A stretch of DNA of 25,308 bases, from positions 1-25,308 of the forward strand of contig DASRJH010000315.1 in the NCBI GenBank assembly GCA_035649575.1, read 5' to 3'. Source of the DNA: DASVAL01 sp035649575. Its GTDB lineage: Bacteria; Planctomycetota; UBA1135; UBA2386. Within the stretch, counting starts at the first letter, position 1. The number at the start of each line of letters is the position of its first letter. The translations under genes and the position numbers were made by a program. This document shows, piece after piece, positions 1-7,342 of this stretch. Below the pieces are notes generated by a model that saw only the letters and a list, made by a program, of their open reading frames with translations, did not search any database and had not been told where the DNA came from.

Positions 1-1918
1 CCGCGGCCGCCATCGGGAAGCCGAACCGGCCGTTGCCCCAGCGCTTCGTGGACCGGACTTCGCGCTCGGCGTCGGTGAGCGGCGGCAGCAGCACGAGCTC
101 CGCGAGCAGGCGCACGTCCGCGCGCGACAGCGGCTGCGGCATCGTCGCGGCCAGCTCGTAACCGAGTGACTCGAGTCGTTCCGGCAACGGTGCCTTCGCG
201 ATCGCTTGCCGCAGCTCCGCGACGAGCGCATCGCGTCCGGGCCCAATGACGAGCGCACGCAGCGCCACTTCCTGCAGCTCGAGCGCGCGGCTCTCACCGC
301 TGTCTCTCGCCCACACCTGTTGCAGGCGAGCGAGCACGGCAGCATCGGTCGACCGCGCCGCCCACACCATCATCTCCGCGGCCAGGTCGTCGTCGGCGAC
401 GCGAGCCAGGTCGTCCAACAGCGACAACGCGATCGGCGCCGGCAGCGAGCTCGCGAAGTGCCGGCACCGGCGCACGAACGTCGCCGACGAGACCTTGGCG
501 TGCGCGACGAGCTCCGCGAGCTGGCGCCGGTCCCCGAGCGTCACGAGTGCGAGCCGCACGTCGTCGAGCGCAGCCCTCTCCTGCTCCTCGAGACCCGCGG
601 CCTTCGCATTCGCGAGCTCCGTGACGAGCAGCTCGTGCACGAACGGCTCACGCCTGCGGCCCAGCGCGTCGACGAAATCGGACCATTTCCTCGCGCCGCG
701 CAACGACGGCCAGATCTGGCTCAGCGCCGTGGCGCTGCCGTGTTGCACGAGGGCCATGGCGGCCGCCTCGAAGAACACACCCTCGATCCGCTCTTGCCCG
801 GCCAGCATGCCGAGCAACGCCCTCTCGACCTCTCCGCCGAGCACCTGGCGCCGCGACAGCGCCTTCACGGTGGCCGTCGATCGCTGCGCGTCGCCACCGA
901 GCCACTCCACGAGCTGCGGGCCGGGCAGCAGGTCGACCCCGGCGTCGAGCAGGCGCTGCAGGCGCGTGATGTCCGCGCCATCGGCCGTCGCGAAACGGAC
1001 CACGGGATCGGCGACGATCCGCGCGTCGAGCAGCGCGTCGAACGCACTCTGTGCGAGGCGCTCGTCGCCGAGACTCTGCAGCACGCGTTCCGTGCGTTCT
1101 ACCCCCTTGAGTTCCACCCGGTCGAGCAGCGGGCCCGCGTAGGCGAGCCAGAGCGCCTCGAGCGGCGTCTCGCCGTCGAGCATCGCGCGTGCGCGTTCGC
1201 GCACGAGACCAGGATAACGCTCAGCCACGCGCTGGCAGATCGTGGCCGCGGCCGGGGCCGGCAACGTGACCGCGAGCCCGAGCAGCGCGCGGCAGCCCTG
1301 GTCGGACAGGCGGTCGAAGAGCGGTCCGACCTGCACGACGTCGAGTTGCCCCTGCAGCAGGCTCGCGTGCAACCGGCCGAGCAGACCATCGGCGACGTCC
1401 GGGGGCGTGACTGCCGCCGCCGCGCGGAACCCGTCGTCGGCCTGTCCCGCGAGCAGCGTGTGCAGCAGCAGATCCATGTCCGCCGCCGCGAGCGGCCGGC
1501 CCTGCGCCGCGAGCGCGAGGCAACGTTCGTCGTCCGAACGGCCCGGAGCCGGCAGCGTCCGGCGCGCGGCCCAGGCCGCGGCCGCCGGGCGCGGCGCGAT
1601 CGCGAGCTCCTCGAGCATCGATCGCGCTGCCGCCGCCGAGGCATCGAGACCTTCGAACAACGCGGGCGGCAGCTCGGCCCACTCGTGGCGCACGATCGCG
1701 ACTGCGGTCCGTCGCAGCGCCTCGTCCTCGTCGCGCAACGCGGCCATCGCCGTCGCGAGATCGAGCGCCCCTTGCTCCTGCAGCTCGGCGAGCCGGCGGC
1801 AGCGTTCTTCGCCCGGTTGCCGCGGATCGGCGACGAACACACGCAGCGCCTCCGTCGCCGCCTGCGCCGCGAGCTGCGGCAGCGCGCACAGACAGGCGAC
1901 ACACGCGGCCCACCTCAT
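1..1918 (-). CDS. Secreted helical-repeat (HEAT-like) protein, C-terminus beyond the left edge
   Basis: The minus-strand frame from the ATG at 1918 stays open for 639 codons to the window edge, so the protein is partial. It starts with a signal peptide (MRWAACVACLCALPQLAAQ), which predicts export. The rest is Ala/Leu/Arg-rich, with many amphipathic helices of 30-40 residues and Leu/Ala patterns like degenerate HEAT repeats (for example ALRRTAVAIVRHEW near residue 65). No catalytic motif is seen. Its ATG overlaps the TGA of the upstream NAD(P)H-hydrate dehydratase gene as ATGA (1915-1918), so it is the third gene of a coupled operon. Function is unknown. The secreted-protein reading is well supported; the HEAT label is inference from composition. 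Confidence 0.75.
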   Translation of the reverse strand, partial: MRWAACVACLCALPQLAAQAATEALRVFVADPRQPGEERCRRLAELQEQGALDLATAMAALRDEDEALRRTAVAIVRHEWAELPPALFEGLDASAAAARSMLEELAIAPRPAAAAWAARRTLPAPGRSDDERCLALAAQGRPLAAADMDLLLHTLLAGQADDGFRAAAAVTPPDVADGLLGRLHASLLQGQLDVVQVGPLFDRLSDQGCRALLGLAVTLPAPAAATICQRVAERYPGLVRERARAMLDGETPLEALWLAYAGPLLDRVELKGVERTERVLQSLGDERLAQSAFDALLDARIVADPVVRFATADGADITRLQRLLDAGVDLLPGPQLVEWLGGDAQRSTATVKALSRRQVLGGEVERALLGMLAGQERIEGVFFEAAAMALVQHGSATALSQIWPSLRGARKWSDFVDALGRRREPFVHELLVTELANAKAAGLEEQERAALDDVRLALVTLGDRRQLAELVAHAKVSSATFVRRCRHFASSLPAPIALSLLDDLARVADDDLAAEMMVWAARSTDAAVLARLQQVWARDSGESRALELQEVALRALVIGPGRDALVAELRQAIAKAPLPERLESLGYELAATMPQPLSRADVRLLAELVLLPPLTDAEREVRSTKRWGNGRFGFPMAAA

Positions 1919-2727
1919 CCGAGCACCTGCGCGATCGCCGTCGGCAGATCCGAGGCGAGCAGTCCATGCTGGCCGACGGTCTTCGCGACGAGGTCGCCGG
2001 CCCGGCCGTGTGTTTGCACGGCAAGGCATGCGGCTTCGAACGGCGCCAGACCCTGGGCGAGCAGCGCGCCGAGCAGCCCCGCGAGCACGTCGCCCGAACC
2101 ACCGGTCGCCATGCCCGGATTGCCGGTCCGGTTCGTGTAGCAGCGTGTACCATCGCACACGAGCGTGCCCGCCCCCTTCAGCACGACGACCGCGCCGCTG
2201 CGTCTGCACAGCGCCTGCACGGCGCCCGCGCGATCGGCCTGCACGCGCTTGCTGTCGATGCGGAGCAGCCGCCCCGCTTCGCCGGGATGTGGAGTCAGCA
2301 CGAGCGCGCTGCGATTCCTGGGCGCAGCCGCGAGCGGCGCGAGCACGTTGAGCGCGTCGGCATCGAGCACGACCGGGACCCGGCTCGAGCGCAGGATCGC
2401 GCGCACGAGCGAACGTGTGGCCGGCGTCGCGCCGAGACCCGGCCCGGCCACGATGGCCGTGGCCGACGACACGGCCCGCTGCAGGTCCACGGCGCGGCGC
2501 GACAGGGTCACAGCACCGGGCACCGCGATTGGAAGCAGCGGTTGCAGCGCCACCGGAAGCGCGACCTGCACGAGACCCGCCCCACCGCGCAGCGCGCCGC
2601 TCGCACAGAGCACGGCCGCGCCGAGCATGGCCTCGCTGCCGGCCACGACGAGCACGGTGCCGAAGTCGCCCTTGTGCGCGTTCGCGTTGCGCCGCCGCAG
2701 CGGCGTCACTGTGCGCACGATCTTCAT
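1915..2727 (-). CDS. nnrD: ADP-dependent NAD(P)H-hydrate dehydratase (stand-alone)
   Basis: 270 aa. It repairs NAD(P)H that has become hydrated, dehydrating the S-epimer back to NAD(P)H using ADP, in the cytoplasm. Family hallmarks are visible: GDFGTVLVVAGS near residues 20-31, GALRGGAGLVQVALP near 44-58, TPHPGE at 145-150, and the nucleotide-binding stretch GMATGGSGDVLAG at 205-217. The N-terminal epimerase domain (NnrE/YjeF_N) of many bacterial homologues is absent, so the epimerase must be encoded elsewhere or be missing. The ATG at 2727 overlaps the upstream asparaginase stop (ATGA), and the gene's own TGA overlaps the next ATG, so it is the middle gene of a coupled operon. The frame is open further upstream, but that part is antisense-type shadow of the asparaginase gene. 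Confidence 0.93.
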   Translation of the reverse strand: MKIVRTVTPLRRRNANAHKGDFGTVLVVAGSEAMLGAAVLCASGALRGGAGLVQVALPVALQPLLPIAVPGAVTLSRRAVDLQRAVSSATAIVAGPGLGATPATRSLVRAILRSSRVPVVLDADALNVLAPLAAAPRNRSALVLTPHPGEAGRLLRIDSKRVQADRAGAVQALCRRSGAVVVLKGAGTLVCDGTRCYTNRTGNPGMATGGSGDVLAGLLGALLAQGLAPFEAACLAVQTHGRAGDLVAKTVGQHGLLASDLPTAIAQVLG

Positions 2728-3803
2728 GACAGCGGCCACGACATCACGCACTGCACCTCGCCCGTGGGCTTCTGCTGTGAATTGTGCAGCGCGAGCCGAT
2801 GGAATCCGCGCACGGAAGCCGGGGGCTGCGCGCCGGCGAACGCGCCGAGCGCCAACAGGAGATCGACGATCACGGGTTGGTAGCCGCGCTCGTTCCCGTC
2901 GTCGATCTTGACCGCGATGCCGATCGCGCCCGGCCAGCGGGGGCGCTGCGGATCGGGCGCCAGTGAAACCCCGTAGACGCCTTCGGCGCCGTTCTTGGCG
3001 AACACGCGGCCGGACCAACACCGCAGCAGCGCCGTGCAGAACCGCCGTTCGCCAGCCACCAGCAGCGGAGCGCGCCCGGCGGCATCGAGGATCGTGCGGC
3101 ATGCTGCCGCTCGAACGGAGCCGAGACGATCGGGGTTCGCGAGGCGGCAAAACGCCCGCGCCAGCGCCGCGAGCGGCAGCCGGAACGTCGGCGCCCCGCA
3201 GCCGTCGAGGCCGACCTCGGGCGGGCCGGAAAGCCCCGCCATCGCGAGCACGGCCGCAGCAACCTCCTGCTGGCTCTTGCACCGCGGGTCGAGGTAGTTC
3301 GCGAGATCGTCGCCGCACGCGTGCGCGAGGTGCAGGAAGCCCGTGTGCTTGCCGCTGCAGTTGTGATGCACCCTGCCCGGCTTCTCGCCGGCGCGCAGCA
3401 GCTCGAGCCGCGTGTCCTGGTCGAGCGGCGCCTGCGGACCACAACCGAGCTGGTGCTCGCCGAGGCCGCCGCGCGCGAGAAACGAACGCACGGCCGTCGT
3501 GTGCACCGGAGCGCCGTCGTGACTCGCGCACATGACCGCGATCTCTTCGACCGGCAGCGCCAGCGTCTGGGCGAGGCCCCGCTCGAGGAATGGCAGCGCC
3601 TGGAACGGCTTGGTCGCCGACCGCGCGAAGATCGGGCGATCGACGCCGCCGAGGCTGAGCACGCGTTCGTCCTCGTGAAAGACCGCGACCGCGCCGCGAT
3701 GCCACGACTCGACGGCACCGCTGCGTGTTGCGACCGCGAGCACGGGATTGGCGACCAGGAGGTCGGCGGCGGCCGCGGCAGGATGCGTCGTCGAAGCGGT
3801 CAC
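2724..3803 (-). CDS. L-asparaginase, type II family of the Rhizobium etli class
   Basis: 359 aa with a GTG start at 3803, preceded by a GGGAG ribosome site about 5 nt away. It is predicted to hydrolyse asparagine to aspartate and ammonia. Motifs of the Asparaginase_II family (distinct from E. coli AnsA/AnsB) are clear: ARSATKPFQALP at residues 60-71, whose Ser62 and Lys65 match the S-x-x-K catalytic pair; a SHDGAPVHTTAV segment; HNCSGKHTGFLHLA; GLDGCGAPTFRLPLAALARAF; and SGRVFAKNGAEGVYG near the C-terminal third. No signal peptide is seen, so it is probably cytoplasmic. It leads the operon with NAD(P)H-hydrate dehydratase. It is divergent from the nuclease gene at 3884, with only 80 bp between them for both promoters. 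Confidence 0.93.
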   Translation of the reverse strand: MTASTTHPAAAAADLLVANPVLAVATRSGAVESWHRGAVAVFHEDERVLSLGGVDRPIFARSATKPFQALPFLERGLAQTLALPVEEIAVMCASHDGAPVHTTAVRSFLARGGLGEHQLGCGPQAPLDQDTRLELLRAGEKPGRVHHNCSGKHTGFLHLAHACGDDLANYLDPRCKSQQEVAAAVLAMAGLSGPPEVGLDGCGAPTFRLPLAALARAFCRLANPDRLGSVRAAACRTILDAAGRAPLLVAGERRFCTALLRCWSGRVFAKNGAEGVYGVSLAPDPQRPRWPGAIGIAVKIDDGNERGYQPVIVDLLLALGAFAGAQPPASVRGFHRLALHNSQQKPTGEVQCVMSWPLS

Positions 3804-3860
3804 GGCTCTCCCTTATACCGGAGCGCGCGTTCGCGGCCTCGCACGGCCTCGGCAAGGCGC

Positions 3861-3866
3861 TATAAC
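3861..3866 (+). promoter_or_regulatory. Candidate -10 box for the bifunctional nuclease gene
   Basis: TATAAC sits 17 nt before the ATG at 3884, in an otherwise GC-rich 80-bp divergent spacer. A start about 7 nt downstream would give a leader of roughly 10 nt, consistent with the lack of a visible Shine-Dalgarno sequence. No convincing -35 box lies at 17 bp spacing, so this is tentative. Confidence 0.3.
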
Positions 3867-3883
3867 GGCAGCCCGTCGCGTCC

Positions 3884-4306
3884 ATGGAACTCGTCGAAGT
3901 CGAACTCTCCCGGGTCGTCATCCACCAGAAGGGTGACGCGCAGTTCATCCACCTGCGCGAAAAGCGAGGCAGCCGGGGCTTCCCGATCGTGATCGGCTAC
4001 GCGGAGGTCGAGGAGATCAACCGCAAGCTGCACGGCATGCAGCCCCCGCGGCCGCTCACGCACGACCTCGTCGGGCGGATCCTCACGAACCTCGGCTACC
4101 GCCTGCACCGCGTCGTCATCACCGAGCTCAAGGACGACACCTTCTACGCGATGCTCGTGCTCGTGCCGCGCGACGCCACCACGGTGACGCCAGGCAGCGA
4201 GCGCACGATCGACTGCCGGCCCTCGGACGCGATCGCGCTGTCCGTTCAGACCAGCGCGCCGATCTTCGTCGCGAAGGACGTGTTCGAAGCGGTCGCCGCA
4301 GAGTAG
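3884..4306 (+). CDS. Bifunctional nuclease family protein (DUF151/BFN)
   Basis: 140 aa, matching the compact single-domain size of the family. Characteristic stretches are an N-terminal MELVEVELSRVVI strand, FPIVIGYAEVEEINRKLHG near residues 33-51, RPLTHDLVGRILTNLGYRLHRVVITEL near 56-82, FYAMLVLVP, and the conserved DCRPSDAIALSVQTSAPIFVA near 109-129. Some plant and bacterial members have reported DNase/RNase activity; the role here is inferred from family only. It has no signal peptide. It is a single-gene unit, diverging from the asparaginase operon and followed 58 nt later by tRNA-Ser. The start is fixed by the family N-terminus; no Shine-Dalgarno sequence is evident. Confidence 0.9.
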   Translation: MELVEVELSRVVIHQKGDAQFIHLREKRGSRGFPIVIGYAEVEEINRKLHGMQPPRPLTHDLVGRILTNLGYRLHRVVITELKDDTFYAMLVLVPRDATTVTPGSERTIDCRPSDAIALSVQTSAPIFVAKDVFEAVAAE

Positions 4307-4364
4307 GGCGGTGGCTTTGCCGCGGTGGGCGCGCTAGCGTGCGCTGCGGCACGACGCAATCCGT

Positions 4365-4455
4365 GGTGGGATGGCAGAGTGGCCGATTGCGGCGGTTTTG
4401 AAAACCGCTGTCGGTGAATAGCCGACCGGGGGTTCGAATCCCTCTCCCACCGCCA
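4365..4455 (+). tRNA. tRNA-Ser (anticodon TGA), CCA encoded
   Basis: The acceptor stem GGTGGGA (4365-4371) pairs with TCCCACC (4445-4451), followed by G and an encoded CCA. The anticodon stem GCGGT/ACCGC encloses the loop TTTGAAA, giving anticodon TGA at 4399-4401. A long class II variable arm (TCGG...CCGA) and a T-arm with GGTTCGAATCC are present. It is not tRNA-Sec, whose anticodon would be TCA. Confidence 0.97.
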
Positions 4456-4487
4456 TCTCCTCGAGTTTGGCGCGGACTCGTGCGCGC

Positions 4488-4607
4488 TCACCGAGGAGCG
4501 TCCTCCTGCTGCTCGGCGAGGTAGACGACACCCATGCCGCCCTCCCCGAGCACATCGAGGATGCGGTACGGACCGATCCGCTGCGGCCGCTCAGCGGTGT
4601 CCGTCAT
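4488..4607 (-). pseudogene. N-terminal stump of a Ser/Thr protein kinase gene
   Basis: A 39-codon reading frame starts at ATG 4607 behind a good ribosome site (GGAAGGGGG about 7 nt upstream). It encodes the canonical opening of a bacterial Pkn-type kinase: IGPYRILDVLGEGGMGVVYL, in which GEGGMGVVY is the glycine-rich ATP-binding loop. It then stops at TGA (4488-4490), before the VAIK lysine strand and all later kinase motifs. Sequence beyond the stop runs within about 35 bp into the 3' end of tRNA-Ser(TGA) and shows no kinase continuation in any frame. I infer that the rest of the gene was removed or displaced by a recombination event at the tRNA. A short functional peptide is unlikely. Confidence 0.75.
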
Positions 4608-4777
4608 GTCGCGGCCCCCTTCCATCGCGGTTCGCGAATGACTGCCGATCGGGAGCATCCTAGCGTGAAGGGAAGCGCCCCGGGGCAGCGCACTGTGTTT
4701 CCTGCGCGGGCACCCTCGCGAGTGGGAATCGCAGTTGCGCGCGCAACGCGGCGCGGCTCTACTCCGGATTCTGCGCC
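4608..4777. other. Non-coding spacer between kinase stump and second tRNA-Ser
   Basis: The whole gap between the two tRNA genes is 322 bp, of which the kinase stump takes 120. The remaining 170 bp hold the stump's ribosome site at 4614-4622 and presumably the promoter of tRNA-Ser(GCT). No supported gene, strong promoter or repeat was found. Confidence 0.5.
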
Positions 4778-4888
<111 letters not shown>

Positions 4889-4905
4889 ACGCATCCGGAC
4901 AGGCC

Positions 4906-5346
4906 GTGCTTTCCCACCACCCAACCGCCGTCGCACTCGGCCTCCTCGCCTTCGCGGCGTGCACGGGGCCCGCAACGCACATCCACAACCCGGATGGGCA
5001 CCGCGTCTTCGTCGACGGACTCGAGACCACCAAGACCGAACTGCCATTCCGTTACTACGGCACCTCGCGGTGGGATGCGACACCCGCCGACAAGGAGGGC
5101 GAACCCGACTGGCTGCTGCTGCCGGCGAGTCAGCCATTCGAGTTGCCGCCGCCGGCGAGCCTGTGGATCTTCCCGCTCGACCTCCCGCTGGAACTCGCGC
5201 ACCGCGCGTTCTTCGGCCGCGAGGACGCGAACGCGACGATCAGGCTGCCCGCGACACCTGCAGACATGCTGATCGAACCCGAAGTCAGGCCGCCGGACCT
5301 GAGCCACTTCACGGCGCGCGCGCTGCAAGCGCGCCTCACGCGATGA
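4906..5346 (+). CDS. Small predicted lipoprotein with a PEGA-like segment
   Basis: 146 aa with a GTG start at 4906. The N-terminus is a short hydrophobic stretch ending in GLLAFAAC, a plausible lipobox with Cys19 as the lipidated residue, although the n-region carries His rather than Lys/Arg. The segment DGHRVFVDGLETTKTELPFRYYG resembles the V-x-V-D-G...P pattern of PEGA surface domains. A Pro-rich stretch, PASLWIFPLDLPLELAHRAFFG, follows and could be membrane-associated. Its TGA overlaps the MurD ATG (ATGA, 5343-5346), so the two are translationally coupled, suggesting an envelope role. The exact start is uncertain and no family is firmly recognised. Confidence 0.7.
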   Translation: MLSHHPTAVALGLLAFAACTGPATHIHNPDGHRVFVDGLETTKTELPFRYYGTSRWDATPADKEGEPDWLLLPASQPFELPPPASLWIFPLDLPLELAHRAFFGREDANATIRLPATPADMLIEPEVRPPDLSHFTARALQARLTR

Positions 5347-6755
5347 GTGCCTCGACGCCCGATCCAGCACTTCCCGCCGCCGGCACGCGCGTGCTCGTGC
5401 ACGGTCTCGGCCGTTTTGGCGGCGGCCGTGAAACGCTGCGCTACCTCGTGCACCGCGGCTGCCGCGTGCGCGTGGCCGACAAGAGCGACGGCCCCGACCT
5501 CCAAGCCGTTCGCCAGGCGCTGGCCCCTCTGCCGCTCGATTGGCAGCTCGGTCGCGAGGACGAAGGTCTGCTCGCGGACATCGACCTGCTCGTCGTGAAT
5601 CCGGCCGTGCCCGACCACAACCCGCTGCTCGAGGCGGCGCGCATACGCGGCGTGCCGCGGACGCAGGAAGTCGATTTGTTCCTCGCGGCCTACCCGGGCT
5701 CCGTCGTCGCCGTGACAGGCACGAACGGCAAGTCGACGACGTCGACGCTGCTGCATCGGGCGCTGCAACGAAGCGGCGTCGACGCGCTGCTCGGCGGCAA
5801 CATCGGCCACAGCCTGCTCGCGGACGAAGCGAAGTGGCACAAACACCAGATCGCCGTGCTCGAAGTGTCGAGCTTCCAGCTCGAACGGCTCGGGGCGGGA
5901 CGGCGTGTGCACGGTGCCGTGTTCACGCGCGTGCTCAAGGACCATGTAGATCGGCACGGCACGTTGGCCGCCTACCACGAGGCGAAAGGCCGGCTCGCGG
6001 CCGCGGCGACGGCGTTCGTGATCTGCGCGGCCGACGATCCGGTCGCCTCGGCGTATGCGAGCGAGGCGAAGCAGCGGCTGCGGTTCTGCGCCGCCACTCC
6101 GGCGCCACTGAGCGCGGGGGTGCTGGACGGCTTCGTTGCGGTGCGGCTCGGGCGCGAGCCCGCGGAGCGCATCGTGCACACGCAAGCACTGCGGCTGTTC
6201 GGCGACTTCCAGGTCGAGAACGTGATGGCGGCAAGCCTCGCCGCGCGTTGCCTCGGCGGTACCGCGCACGGCATCGGCGTCGCGATGGCGAACACGGCGC
6301 CGTTGCCGTTCCGCCTGCAGCTCGTGCTCGTGCAGAACGGCGTGCGCGTCTACGACAACGGCGTCTCGACGGAGGTGGAGTCGACACGCTCGGCGCTGCA
6401 GAACGTGACGGGCCGCATCCACTGGATCGGCGGGGGCAAGAGCAAGGACGGCGACTATGCCACGGTGGCGGACGCCGTCGTGCCGAGGATCGCAACGGCC
6501 CACCTGTTCGGAGCCGCGGCGGAACCGCTCGCGGCCGCGATCGCGGGTCGGGTGGCAACGTGCGTGCATGTCACGCTGCGGCAGGCGCTGCCGAGCGCGT
6601 TCGCCGCGGCGTCACCCGGCGACGCCATCCTGTTCAGTCCGGCCTTTGCTTCGTTCGATCAGTACCCCAACTTCCGCGCCCGCGCCCTCGAGTTTCACGA
6701 CTGGCTACGAACCTGCTGCAGCGGCCCGCGTGCGGACGCCGAGGCAGCGCGCTAG
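5343..6755 (+). CDS. murD: UDP-N-acetylmuramoylalanine--D-glutamate ligase (MurD-type)
   Basis: 470 aa. MurD adds D-glutamate to UDP-MurNAc-L-Ala in the cytoplasm during peptidoglycan synthesis. It shows the N-terminal nucleotide-binding segment VLVHGLGRFGGG near residues 17-28; the ATP loop VTGTNGKSTT at 124-133; GGNIG; LEVSSFQLE at 173-181; DHVDRHGTLAAYHEAKGRL near 200-218, with Lys215 at the carbamylated-lysine position; and the C-terminal SPAFASFDQYPNFRARALEFHDW. The C-terminal domain is less canonical than the centre (VRVYDNGVSTEVEST where MurD usually has a D-S-K-x-T-N type motif). It could therefore be a divergent MurD or a related Mur ligase. The start is fixed by ATGA coupling to the lipoprotein gene. 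McsA follows after 13 nt. Confidence 0.88.
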   Translation: MSASTPDPALPAAGTRVLVHGLGRFGGGRETLRYLVHRGCRVRVADKSDGPDLQAVRQALAPLPLDWQLGREDEGLLADIDLLVVNPAVPDHNPLLEAARIRGVPRTQEVDLFLAAYPGSVVAVTGTNGKSTTSTLLHRALQRSGVDALLGGNIGHSLLADEAKWHKHQIAVLEVSSFQLERLGAGRRVHGAVFTRVLKDHVDRHGTLAAYHEAKGRLAAAATAFVICAADDPVASAYASEAKQRLRFCAATPAPLSAGVLDGFVAVRLGREPAERIVHTQALRLFGDFQVENVMAASLAARCLGGTAHGIGVAMANTAPLPFRLQLVLVQNGVRVYDNGVSTEVESTRSALQNVTGRIHWIGGGKSKDGDYATVADAVVPRIATAHLFGAAAEPLAAAIAGRVATCVHVTLRQALPSAFAAASPGDAILFSPAFASFDQYPNFRARALEFHDWLRTCCSGPRADAEAAR

Positions 6756-6768
6756 ACTCCTGTTTCCG

Positions 6769-7296
6769 ATGCAGTACTGCACCGCTTGCCAGAAGGCGAT
6801 CGCGACGATCGTCATCATGGACCTGGTCGAGGGCGCCGTGACCGGTTCGCAGCACGTGTGCGCCTCGTGCGCCGAGCAACTCGGCGTGGCGACGCAGAAG
6901 CATCCACCGAAGTTCTCGGCCGAGATGCTCGAGGATCTGCTCGGCGGCTTGAAGAGCGCAAAGCCCCTGTCGCGCAGCCGCGCGGAAGCCTGCCCCGGAT
7001 GTGGTCTCACGCCGTCGGAGTTCCGCACCAAGGGCCGCCTCGGCTGCCCGCGCTGCTACGAGACGTTCCGCCACGAACTGATGCCGCTGCTGCAGCGCAT
7101 CCACGAGGCTCAGAGCCATCGCGGTCGGTTGCCCGGCCTCGCGAGCGCACCGCCGCCGCCGCCTGTCGACGAACGAACGCTGTCCGACCTGCGGCGCAGG
7201 CTCGAGGACGCCGTGCGGGGCGAACAATACGAGGAAGCGGCGCGGCTGCGCGACGACCTGCGTCGCGCCGAGCGCGGCGAAGGGCCGCCAACATGA
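6769..7296 (+). CDS. mcsA: McsA-like protein with UVR motif, activator of the arginine kinase McsB
   Basis: 175 aa. McsA binds and activates the protein-arginine kinase McsB. Four Cys pairs are visible: CTACQ at residues 4-8, CASC near 31-34, CPGCG and CPRC further on. They suggest zinc binding, as in the family. The C-terminus carries a UVR (UvrB/UvrC-interaction) helix, LRRRLEDAVRGEQYEEAARL near residues 143-162, matching the UVR motif of ClpC encoded downstream. A Pro-rich linker (APPPPPVDE) separates the two halves. It lies directly after murD (13 nt) and before mcsB and clpC. That order is classical for the ctsR-mcsA-mcsB-clpC operon, but ctsR is absent and murD occupies the upstream position. 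Confidence 0.93.
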   Translation: MQYCTACQKAIATIVIMDLVEGAVTGSQHVCASCAEQLGVATQKHPPKFSAEMLEDLLGGLKSAKPLSRSRAEACPGCGLTPSEFRTKGRLGCPRCYETFRHELMPLLQRIHEAQSHRGRLPGLASAPPPPPVDERTLSDLRRRLEDAVRGEQYEEAARLRDDLRRAERGEGPPT

Positions 7297-7342
7297 GGGC
7301 TCGGGTGATGGCTCGGGTGAGGTTGCTGGTGAGGGCACTGTC

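Noticed and set aside
206..2140. 644-codon plus-strand open frame
   Set aside because: Arg/His/Gln-rich antisense shadow of the GC-rich secreted-protein and NAD(P)H-hydrate dehydratase genes; no family motif, and the minus strand has a signal peptide and ATGA coupling.
4365..4455. tRNA-Ser(TGA) as a possible tRNA-Sec (selC)
   Set aside because: The anticodon is TGA, not TCA, and the acceptor stem is 7 bp, not the longer stem of tRNA-Sec.
4488..4490. Kinase-stump TGA as another selenocysteine codon
   Set aside because: Reading through gives no kinase homology and runs into the tRNA; no cysteine is expected there.
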